A DNA stretch of 48,182 bases from Chara braunii (taxonomy: Eukaryota; Streptophyta; Charophyceae; Charales; Characeae), in NCBI GenBank assembly GCA_003427395.1, contig BFEA01000694.1, forward strand, positions 512,514 to 560,695, written 5' to 3'. Positions 31,957 through 43,260 of this stretch are shown piece after piece. Made by a program: the position numbers and the translations under genes. Within the stretch, counting starts at the first letter, position 1, and the number at the start of each line of letters is the position of its first letter. Below the pieces are notes generated by a model. The model saw nothing but the letters and a program-made list of their open reading frames with translations, was not told where the DNA came from and ran no database searches.

Positions 31957-34900
31957 CTGCATGGGACACGTGGGCCAAAACAAACACCACAGTCAGAATC
32001 TTCTCTCTACGATTGACGGTGCTCTACGCACTTCATCCAACCTGGAGCTTGCTATACAGGCAGCGTTCATATCACAGAACCACACAGTACAGATAGATGA
32101 CAACTAACTTATCTTTGTCATATGACAACAAGAACGTCGAGTGACAGAACGCTTGTGTTACATAGAGTTGGCATTGACTTGTCACTGCAGCATCATTCAT
32201 GTTGTTCTCATATTTGGACCGGCAAACCCTCGTCACTCAGCTTGCACCCATTGAAGAGAGTGCACCCATTGAAGAGAGAATGGGCGACAAGATCCAGTTA
32301 AGAAAAATTTCAAAACGAAGGATATGAAGGAGGTGATGACAGAAGGCAGTGACGGCAGAAATACTGAGGATGAGCAAGGAGACGGCTACGCAGAGGATGC
32401 TTTTAAACCGCCACTACCTTTCCCAGGCAACTTCGAGGATTGAAAACATAACATTCCAGCTTCTTCAGACGCCGGGCGCTACCAGACCAAAATGAAAGGC
32501 GGCGCCCGCCAAAAGAAAAAAGAACAACTGCCGCGCTGGCGCTTCGGCAAAGCATAGCGTGCAGGGGGAATTCGGCTCGGCAAAATGGGGCTCAGAGGTA
32601 GTGGTGATTTAATGCGTACAAGCACAATAACAAGAGCGGAACAGAGGAAGCGGTGGAACGCAGAGAAAGGGGAGAAGAAATCATGGGGAAGAGGAGGGAT
32701 CTGGCAGACCGAGAATGGGGAGAAGCAAGTAGGGTGAAAAGTAGGGAGAGAGGGAGGGGGACAGGGGAAGTAAATAAATAGGGGAGGAGTGAGAGGAGGG
32801 GTTGGGAGATGGGGAGGAGAGTTGGAGGGAGGAGGAGGGGGAGAAAGAGGAGCAGGGCAAGGAAGACGAGGACGCACAGGGGGTGACAACCGGGGAGAGG
32901 ATGTGCATAGAGGACAAACAGGGGAGGATGAGCAGAGGGAGGACCAGCCTGGGTGATGAGGCCAAGAAGGAGGAAGCAAAGAGAAGGGGCATGTTGGGAT
33001 GCTGTTATATACCAATCTGCTGTCATGCCATCATGACTAGTTATGGCACGCAGTGCAACAACATGTGAATGCGTCCTTTGATCCCCTTGGACTCCAACGC
33101 TCTTGATTGGCAAAAATACAGCAAAAGCTTGCCAAATTTCATCATAAAGTCCCGCCTCCTTTATGCAATTTATGAAAATTTCGTCAACCTGAAATGGAAA
33201 GAACACCAGATTCAGATAGGTTGGATAATATTGCAGCCATCCATGCTGCAAAAAAGCACATTCGTTTCGTGGGGCATTTCCACTCGTCTCACAAATGAAA
33301 TACAATGCACATTCTGCAGGCGTATCAACTGCAGGGCTCCCCCAACTTCCACCGGTGTGGCGGGAGGTGGACAGCACACTCTCCGACTTCCACCAACCAC
33401 AGTCGCTGCTCCTGCTGAACGGGCAAACAAGAGCTGCTATTACTCAAGTGTAATCAAGCAGCATGAGTGAGTTGGACAAGGATAACCCCAAGGAAGGCAG
33501 AGCTCCAGCCCGAAGCAACCCAGGCATCATCAGTTTTTCTGAGAAGATAGCGATTGCAGCGGCAGCCACAGCGCCTCGTGCGGATTGGCTAGCGGGTCCA
33601 CTCACATCCCGTGTAACAGGTCAGACATGCCTTGCATGCGGCTGACTTGGTCCTTTGAGTCTGCACAACCTCTGCTTACCTGGCGAGGGCGCATGGTCCC
33701 GCTTGAAATGAAGGCCAGAAAACTGGTAGAAGTGCGCCAGAAAAAGAATAATCATTGTTTCATGTTCAAAGGTTCGAGGTTGACGCGTCTGGCACCTCGT
33801 CTTCCCTTGGGAATGTGTGAATTCCACTGTTCCACAACATCAATAGGCTGTTTGTTGCCGCTTATCTTCGGCGTAGGAGGCAACCGATTTCGCTCGCAGC
33901 CATGCCCGTGTCTTTGTTTCATACTATCTTTTGTCTCTCTCCATGCCAGATAAAGGTTAACCAGACTGATGGTCCCCGAAATGAAAGCAGCGACAGTCAT
34001 GCATACATTAAAAACATTAAGAAAACAAGTGGCCCCAGCCGTGGCTGTTGCAGCCCATGGGGGAGGGCGACAAGGAAGAGGCCGTGGCCGAGGAAGAGGA
34101 AGCCGCGGACGTGGAGGAAGAGGACCCGGCACCCAGAGGGGTGGGTGGCGAAGGTAGCTACTACGTAGGTGGAAGGGGCAATGGTCCCTCTCACCCCATT
34201 CCGGTTTTCCAAAAGGCCGACCTTGGGAAAAGTTGGGGATTACAGAATAGGTATGGCAAGATAGAAAAGCTGCTGACCAATGTCTCAAGTGTGATGACCC
34301 CAACCACATTGTTCCCTACTGCCCGAATTACAAGGTACCAAAAGGGAACAGACAGTAGGGGTTTCGGTTGCCTCTACAGGAACTTCGGACGTAGACAGTC
34401 AGACATCCTCCGATCCGAAGGTTCCCCTGGCAGAAACTGAAAAGGAAGACGATCCCCACCAAGTTAATTGTCCAGAGGTAGGTAGTGCGTGCGCCTCTCT
34501 AGGTGGATCCCTCCCTAGCATGGGTGATGAGTTGGCCACTCGTCGCAAAGCCTGGACCGAGATGAAAAGGCATAAGGGACAGTTAATAATTGCAGATCTA
34601 GAAGTTAATAAAGTAAGAGTAGGTGGACTGATTGATAATGGGTCAACACGCAGCTATATAAGTAAGGTTTGCAAAAGCTGCGCCTCGGGCTAAAGGTAAA
34701 ACAGTTAGATGAGCCCGTAGTAAGTAAATTAGCAAATAGTAGTGAAATTGTGATGGACAAATATGTCGAGGGGATCAGGACATACTTTCAGCTCGAGGCA
34801 AAGGGAAAGGTGGAACGCGTTCTCCACTCTCCGACTCTCTTGGTGGAAGACAGTCTCCCTTTTGACATTCTCTTAGGCACAGATTGGGGGGAAGCTGCAC

Positions 34901-37900
34901 ATGTGAAATTGGGATCACATGTTGGCTCCCTAGCCCGCAGGGTGGAAAGAAGAAAATTTGTACGTATCATGAATCAGGTGAGGAAAGCAGCTTAGCTCAT
35001 TGTTGCACGAGTGCCCCCGCATACGCCCGCCATGTAATGAAGTATAATCTGTATGATCAAGTGTTTGTGGCATATGTGCGCCCAATCAAGGAAGGTGAAG
35101 ATGAGGAGGTAAAGTCCCCAAAAGTTGAGAAAATTCTGAAAGAATTCGCAGATGTGGCAGAGGCCCCAAGCGGTGTGGTAGAACGACCAATAAGCATCCC
35201 ATTGAGATTATACCCGGAAGTCAGATTCCTAAGGGCCAAGTCTACAGGATGTCACCCAAAGAGTTAAATGAACTGCGAACCCAGCTAGACGAAAAGGGAT
35301 GGATAAGACCTAGCGCCTCACCCTATGGCGCGCCAGTGTTATTTGTGCCAAAGAAAGATGGCGGGGTTCGCATGTGCATAGATTATAAAAGATTGAACGA
35401 CATAACAATTAAGAATGCTAAGCCATTGCCAAAATTCGATGATCTATTGGATAGAGTTCAGAGATGCAAGTACTTCACTAAGATTGATTTGAAGTCTGGC
35501 TACCATCAGATTGAGGTAGAACCAAAAGACCAATACAAGACTACCTTTCGGACAACGTATGGGCACTATGAGTTCATTGTGTTGCCGTTTGGTCTTACTA
35601 ATGCACCTGCAACCTTCCAAAGAACGATGAATGAGCATTTCCCCGAGTGGCTTGATAAATTTGTCGTTATATACCTCGATGACATTTTGATTTTTAGTAA
35701 GAATTTGAACGAGCATTGTGAGCACCTTCGACTCGTGCTAGCTAAATAAGTTGCGTGAGGCAAAGCTGAAATTGATCCTCAAAAAATATGAGTGGGCAAA
35801 ACCACAAGTGTTGTATTTGGGGCATGTTCTTGATGGAGAAGGAATCAAACCGTAAGACGCAAAGATTGCAGTCATTCGAGATTGGCCCAAGCCCCGCACT
35901 CTGATAGAATTGCGATCGTTCTTTGGGTTGGCTAACTGTTATCATAAGTTTGTTAAACACTTCACGATAATCGCTGCTCCCCTTCACAGACTATTAAAGA
36001 AAGAAACAATCTGGAAGTGGGACCAAGACTGCACGTCATCGTTTAAGCGTCTAAAGAAATGTTTGATTAATTATCCGGTTTTGAAAGTCGCTGATCCTTC
36101 CTTGCCCTTTGTGGTTACAACCATCGCCAGTCAGTATGGGATAGGCGCTGTACTCCAACAAGATGATGGACATGGATATAGGCCTGTGGAGTTTATGTCC
36201 CGACAGCTGCCTAGTGAGAAGGTCGCCGCTTCCACGTATGAAAGAGAATTCTTTGCTCTTCGAGAAGCCTTGGATCATTGGCGCCATTATCTCCTAGGAC
36301 GCCACTTCGAAGTGTACTCAGATCATGAGACACTTCGCTGGCTAAAAACGCAGGCCCGGATGACACCTAAGCTGACAAGGTGGGCTGCAGAAATTGATCA
36401 GCATGACTTTGAACTGAAGCCAGTAAAAGGGAAGTACAATGTTGTTGCCGACGCTTTGAGTCGAAGATCCGACTTTTTCGGTGCTATTGTAACATATTTA
36501 GATGTAGGCAGCGATATGCAAGATAAGATTAGGAATGTGTATCCCACTGATACCTGTTTATGGCGCTATGCTAAAACGTATTCAGGAAGCGCCACAAAAG
36601 TTCCCTCACTATCAAGTGACTCAACGACTATTGTTTGAAAGAAAAGATGTACACAATAGGCTTTGTATTCCAGATGTGGAAGAAATTAAAAGTGTGATCT
36701 TGGGGGAGTGCCATGATACTGAAGGCCATTTCGGGTGGAAAAAGACTTATGCTAATCTTTCGTGTTCCTACACCTGGCCTCGAATGAAGCCCGATTGCAT
36801 CGCGGATGTGCAAGGCGAGAGTAAAAGTCAGATTTGCATATCAAGATCCAAGTGAAGATTGCTGGTATACCAGAGAAGAGCTAATCGAATCAGCACCACA
36901 TATCGTATCCGCCTATGAGCGAGCAAAAAGAGGAATCAACATTGTAGATAGATAAGAACTTTCTCAGAGGACTTCAAAACTAGGCCGGCAAGAGTAAAGG
37001 GCCTTTATGATTCAAACCCCAAATGAGTACCCCAGCATAGTGGGGCCCGACGGCCAGAACTTAATTTCACGTGTAGCATTCCAAAAGACAAGTACTTTGA
37101 GGCAAAGGTCGCACCCAAATGAAAAGGAAAAGTCGTGTGCAAAGTCACAGTCAGGTCCTGGACGAACAGGCACTGTGTTTTGTTTTAGTGCTAAAGATAA
37201 GGTCACGTCTGTTCAATAGTAAGTCAAAGGTCACAGTCCCAGGCCAGTCACAGTTCCCAGGGTCACATCTGATTCAGTAGAGGAGTCCAAAAGACAGGCC
37301 CGACGGCCACAGCAGCGGCAGACCATGGGAAACGGTACTAGGACACACATTTTGCAGCAGCTGGTACTGGGTAAGAGTCCCAGGTGAAGGGAGACTGGAC
37401 GCAGACCTCATTCAGTCAGTCCAATCGTATAAAGGACCTGGCCAGCCTCCCATTGGGCAGATTCTCACTGGCATCAGATTGCGGAAGTGCTGAGGCACTT
37501 GTGCGCCAGAATGCTAGTGAACTGCGCAGGCTAGAGAGCTGCGCTAAGGAGGAAGAAGGGAGCTGGGCGCTGGCTGAGAGAAGCAGCCATAGCTGCACCA
37601 GCAGAAGTTAGTAGCAGTAGAAGGGTTAGTACTAACTTGGTAGGAGTACCAGCGAGTAGTATTCAGAGTAGATCCTTGTGTGATAGGGAGAGTGCATGCA
37701 AGATGAGTGTGAGTAGACCAGGACTTTAGAGAGAGACAGAGACAAGAAAGACAATGAGAGAAGAAAGAGAAGAATGATATGGTGTTACTTGTTCAGCGCC
37801 ATTCTTAATGATTGGCTGCTGGCGCTGATGTGCGCCAGGCCAGGAACTCATGTTGGATGAAGAAGACTTGTAATTCTGGTGGGCGCTATACATTTTGAAC

Positions 37901-38081
37901 TTGTGATTCTCTCTACTTAATTTGGTTGTGATAATTGAATTGCGCTATCTGGTGACCACTCATTTTCCTTTGAGCTTTGTGTGAGGCTATGCAAACTGTG
38001 TGATCTGTGTTCACGCATGCAATGTGAAACACTCCAGCAAGTGGTGAACAGTCGGGTTCCTTGCATTCTAGGGGGAAGAGA

Positions 38082-38116
<35 letters not shown>

Positions 38117-40274
38117 AAGTGTGGAAGTGAATCTCATTTTGCTCATTTGGTGAAGCGCGACAATGTCGGTCTGTGTGTGTGTGTATAGGATGAGCAAATC
38201 CGGAATGAATCTTCAGCCAGAACATGGAAATATACACTGCCACACTTTTTTCTTTTTTTTTTTTGTGTGTGTGTGTGTATGTGTGTGTGTCTTCCCGTAG
38301 AACATGGAAGTATCCACTGCCACAACATGGAAATATACATGCCAAAGACCGAAAATGTGGCAGTGTATATTTCCATGTTCCAGTGCCAGATTCATTCCCA
38401 TTTTGCTCATCCTATGGATGGAGAGAGAGAGAGAGGGAGACAGAGAGAGAGAGAAGAGAACAGGTAAGTCTCCAACCTCGCGGCTGACCTCATGGTACTT
38501 CCATCGATAGGATGAGCTGAATCTACCGTTGGAACATGGAAATATACACTGTCATGTGTGTGTGTGTGTGTGTGTGTATTCGGACAACAGCATGATGTGG
38601 TGGAAAAACTTCCAGGTGGTGCGCAGCCGTTTTCGATTTTCCTCTGCGCGTACGAAGTTTCCGAAATGAAAGCAAGGCGCACGGCCATACTTCCCCCCGC
38701 GTCCATACTCTTCCTCCGCGTCGCACCGCTATTCGAACTCACGCGAATGGGAAAAACAAATACTACATTCTGTGCAAGTTCCCCTTGGGCCCGCAAGCAC
38801 CACAGTTCGAATTCTCCCGCCGACGGGAAAAAACAAACTGCATTCCGTGCAAGTTCCCCGTGGGCCCGCACCTTGTCCGCCGCCAATTTCCCAACATGGC
38901 GCCCCCGGGTTCACAGCGGCGTCACGTGAGACCCGCAATTCCCTTTATTATAAAGTATAGAAAAAAAAAGAGAGAGGATAATCCCAAGGGAGAGCAACGG
39001 GAAAGAGCTCTCTCGATCAAGCACCCTCGCTGGAAACAGACAGCCATACAATCTAAGCCCCCACACTGCGCTTTACAGCATACAGGCGTTTCGAACAAAA
39101 ACATCGTCAATGAGTGTTTAGCACAAATGTGTGACATTGGCTTGGTTATTAACTCCACTTTTCTTTTTTCCAAAATGCTTATAGCTTGCTTATAATACGA
39201 CCTTTTATTACGAAGGACCTGCCAAACACGGACTGAGACACACAGCTGATTTCTGAGTTTTGCCAATGGAATGTATGCCTTGCTGAGTTTCCCGCTTGTT
39301 GCTGAGTTTTCTAAGTCTGTGTGTGTGCGTGCTTGCTGGTCTGCATGCCTGTCTGAGTGCTTGTCGGTTTGAGTGCGTGCGTCGGCCGCAAGGTTACTCT
39401 ATCTTGCAGGAGGCCCGAAGGGCCGGTACTAACCTGTGGCCGTGAGTGACATCGAGGGTTGCAGCGGGGAAAAAGGCACGCAACACTTAAGAGCAGCGGA
39501 AAAACACTCAAGTAGCAGGTAGGCCGGTACCACAGCAAGTAGCGGTAGACATGTCAGGTACTCGAGGCCGAGCAGAAGAAGACAAAAGTTGGCATTTTTA
39601 GAGGCCCAGTAGTTGTAGGCTATGTCTAGGCAGGTACCAGTCCAAGTACCCTGAGTCGAGGGCCTGTACGGGCAATATCAGCGTGTCTGCAATGATGTTT
39701 CCCTCCGAAAGGGAGGAGGTACCAGTTGCTTGGAGGCCGTGCGGACTGGAAGTCACCGCCCAAGAGGCAAGCAGGCCGCTATATCTCCTGGAGGAGCGAA
39801 GAGCTCCTCCTCATTCTACGGTGTGCACGTTTGGCGACACACTGGTTGGAGCGCTGGCTGGAGCAGCGCTGCGGGGGGAATACGGAGCGCTCAGCTCCCT
39901 CCACCGTGGCTATGGGGGTGGAGCTCGGGCTGGAGGAGGAGAAATGCGAGGACTAGGAAGGGGAGAGCGCAAGAGGTGCTTACCTAGCTATGGTGGATGC
40001 CATCTTCATCACCTTGGTGGGCGCTGCATCCGGACTGCCCCCATTGGGGTAGAGCTACATCAAGAAGCTTTGAGGCAGAGTCAGGCATGGCGGCCTTAGC
40101 CAGAGCAGCCATAGCTGCTTTGAGTTGTCTTTTGCACAGCAGGGAAAGGCCCTAGCAATCCGCCATAGCCTCAGCCTTCGGAAGAGGAAGGAGAAGGGTG
40201 GCCATGGCTACGGTGGACCTCATGTTGTACCTGCAGTAGATGAGGGATTCATTGATTCTGGTTCAGCCATTCAA

Positions 40275-40335
<61 letters not shown>

Positions 40336-43213
40336 TATTGTGAATAAAGAGGGGAGGAGAAAAGGAGGAGAGTGGTTTGGGAGAAGACGGGAATTATCAT
40401 TGGTCTTTGCTGGTGTACATCTTCTTCTTCTTCTTCTTCTTCTTCTTCTTTCCCTCTCTCTCCTCTCAAGTTCATTCATTTCTTTTGCAATTGGACGGCA
40501 TTGTGCTTCCTCATGAATTTGTATTTTGAAATTGGCCAGAATCATGGCGAAAATACTAACCTGTTCAGTTTTCCATACTTCGATATCACCTTTTTGCTGC
40601 AGAAAAACATACCCATCGCCCATGATCACGAAGCTCAAAGTGCATATTTTCATCCCACATAATCCACATCATAACCCAGCTATGGCACTGCAAAAGAGTG
40701 CCCCTGAAATGGCCAGTTCAAACTTCAAACCTAAACGGCCTAAGCCCAACGAGAAAAGGTTATATTGATATATATATATATACGCAAACAGTCTGAAACA
40801 TTAAACTTTCATCACAGAATCATCTATGGCACATTCTGAGCATACTTTGAAAACATGCACATCTGAGACCCTATTTCCGTCCATGCATCACTCCCAAGTT
40901 CTAAGGAGATTGAATAGAACGCCACTCTTTGTATTACTTTTATTATTACCTCTCGCAAAATCTGCAGGGCATCCCCAGCTGTTACGTCACCGAGTACTCG
41001 CACCGCCAACCCAGGTCCGGGAAATGGATGTCTCTTTAAAAACGACCTTGGAACTTGCAACAACGCCCCAAGTGCTCGAACCTGACACACAGTCCACATA
41101 AACCATATCCTCAGATTCCAACACACACACACACACGCAGAGCATCCTCCTCCTCCATTCAGATACGGATCCTTTGAACGATACAGTCCATTTCCAAGTC
41201 CAAAGATTCAGCAGAGCCCGCATTCAGTTCCAAGATAGACTCCATTTTCCACAGAGACAACCATAAAGGAGAGGTGGTGTGATGTGCCTTCCACAGCCAA
41301 AAGTCTAAAGAAAAGGTTCAAGTGCCACGTGTCATCGGTCGACAGTGGTTCATTTTCCACAGAGGCAACCACAAACAAGAGCTAATGTTCAAGTGCCACA
41401 TGTCATCCGTTGGCAGGTTGGTTCATTTTTCCACAGAGGCAACCGCAAACAAGAGGCCGCGCACAGTGTGCCTTCCACACGCACAAGAAGAAAGCACAAA
41501 ACAAAACAAAGAACAAAAGAACAAAAAAAAAAAGGAAAAAGAACAAACCACAATACAACATAACAAAACAAAACACTCCTCCTTAGTCAATGATGGAGAT
41601 CCAGGTGCCACGAGTAATCTGTTGACCGACTGGTTGACCTATTTAATTACCTCATCCTTGAAGAGCCACTTCAAAGGTTCAATGAGCTTAAACTTCATGT
41701 CCTTTGGCAAACCGCCAACGTTATGATGACTCTTGATCGTGTGAGAGTGCTTTTTCCCACTCCCTGGAGGAGGGCACGACTCGATGACATCCGGATAAAG
41801 TGTGCCCTGCACCAGGAATCTGGGACGCTTCCCCAAAGTTTTCTCCATCGTCAATGCAAACGTTTCAAACACGGCAATGAATTCTCCACCGATGATCTTC
41901 CGCTTCTTCTCCGGATCCGTCACACCTTTCAGCTTGGAAAGGAACTGCTCAGATGCATCTATACAAGTCACAGGCAGATGCATATCTCTCTCAAACGTCG
42001 CCATCACCCGTTCCCTCTCCTGATACCTGAGGATTGCACACAGCCCATGCCGCGTGTCCACACAATGCCACGTATCCCGTCAGTGCCATGCATCCGCATA
42101 ATGCCACGTGTGCCACGGGTTGATGCAATGCTGCGTGTGCAACGTGTGGACGCAATGCCATGTGTCCCCACACGATGCCACATGTCCAGTCCATTCATTT
42201 ACAAAATGAAAGAATTTCACTGCTGTCCCCCCTCTCCCAGTTCCAGTTCCAGTCCCAGTCCCGGTCAAATGTGCATCTTGGTGTCAGATTCGTGTGCAAT
42301 AACCAAGGCCACGTGTCCACACAATGCCCCGAATCCCGTCAATGCCACGTCACCCCACGTGTTCACACAATGCCACATGTCCAGCCAATGCAATTACTTT
42401 ATGAAAGAATTTCACCGCAGTCCACTATGTCCCAGTCCCAGTCCCAGTCCCAGTCCCAGTCCCAGTCAAATGCACATCGTGGATTAGAGACGTGAACAAT
42501 AATCAAGGCCAAGTGTCCACACAATGAATGCAGCGTCAACACAATGCTGCGTATCCACATATACCACGTCTACATGCGATGAATATCACGTGTCCACTCA
42601 ATGAATCACCACTACAAAAAAGAAAAAGGAATAAAACAAGAAAATGATGATTTTAGAATATCCTCGTTCTGAGAAATGCTAATCTTTCATTCTTCATATC
42701 GTGCCAATTTTCACGGATATCCCGCAAAACAATTCGGAAATGGTCCAAATTATTAAATCGAGTATTAAAAAAAAACTGTGCAATACCCGGCCAGCTCCAT
42801 CACCCATTGTTCTCCTTCCTCTCCATTTCCTGGCTCGGCGCCTCCTTTTCGATGCTCATCCTGCTCGAGGACATGCCTCACAAGCTGCTGGTTCGCCTCC
42901 TATTTTTTTCCCACCGCCCGTCCGGCCAGCTCCATCACCCATTGTTCTCCTNCCTCTTCATTTCCTGGCTCGGCGCCTCCTTTTCAGTGCTCATCCTGCT
43001 CGAGGACATGCCTCACAAGCTCCTGGTTCGCCTCCTCTTTTTTCCCACTGCCCGTGGCTTGAAGTTTCACATGTGGATCGATTTCATGTTGTCAACAATA
43101 ACATTTGCACCATGTCTCAAATTACCTCCATGCCATCTCTTCACGAAGTCAACCTCTTCTTCTTCTTCTTCTTCTTCTTCTTCTTCTTCTTCTTCTTCTT
43201 CAACAACGACTGA

Positions 43214-43260
<47 letters not shown>

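Larger units (their letters stand above)
33969..36960 (+). mobile_element. Ty3/gypsy element with integrase core deleted
   Basis: This retroelement body lies inside a GMP synthase intron, antisense to it. Order: Arg-Gly-rich gag end and CCHC knuckle, protease, RT, RNase H, the first part of the integrase zinc finger, then directly a chromodomain-like tail. The integrase core and C-terminal barrel are absent. Many stops and shifts occur. Element ends and LTRs were not recognised. Confidence 0.88.
33189..40949 (-). other. 7.8-kb GMP synthase intron with nested repeats
   Basis: Bounded by GTAATA and TTTCAG. It contains a plus-strand Ty3 element with an internal deletion (about 33970-36960), inverted repeats (38188-38412), GT runs, a 75-bp tandem duplication (about 38732-38880) and ATT and TTC microsatellites. 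The stretches 36960-38180 and 38890-40270 hold no recognised gene. A plus-strand open frame at 39683-40099 is without recognisable features. Confidence 0.85.

Noticed and set aside
39683-40099. 138-codon plus-strand frame in the GMP synthase intron
   Set aside because: Glu/Gly/Arg-rich, no recognisable domain, no splice or conservation evidence.
42045-42610. CRISPR-like short repeats
   Set aside because: Units are contiguous and degenerate without unique spacers, and the host is eukaryotic; this is a minisatellite.
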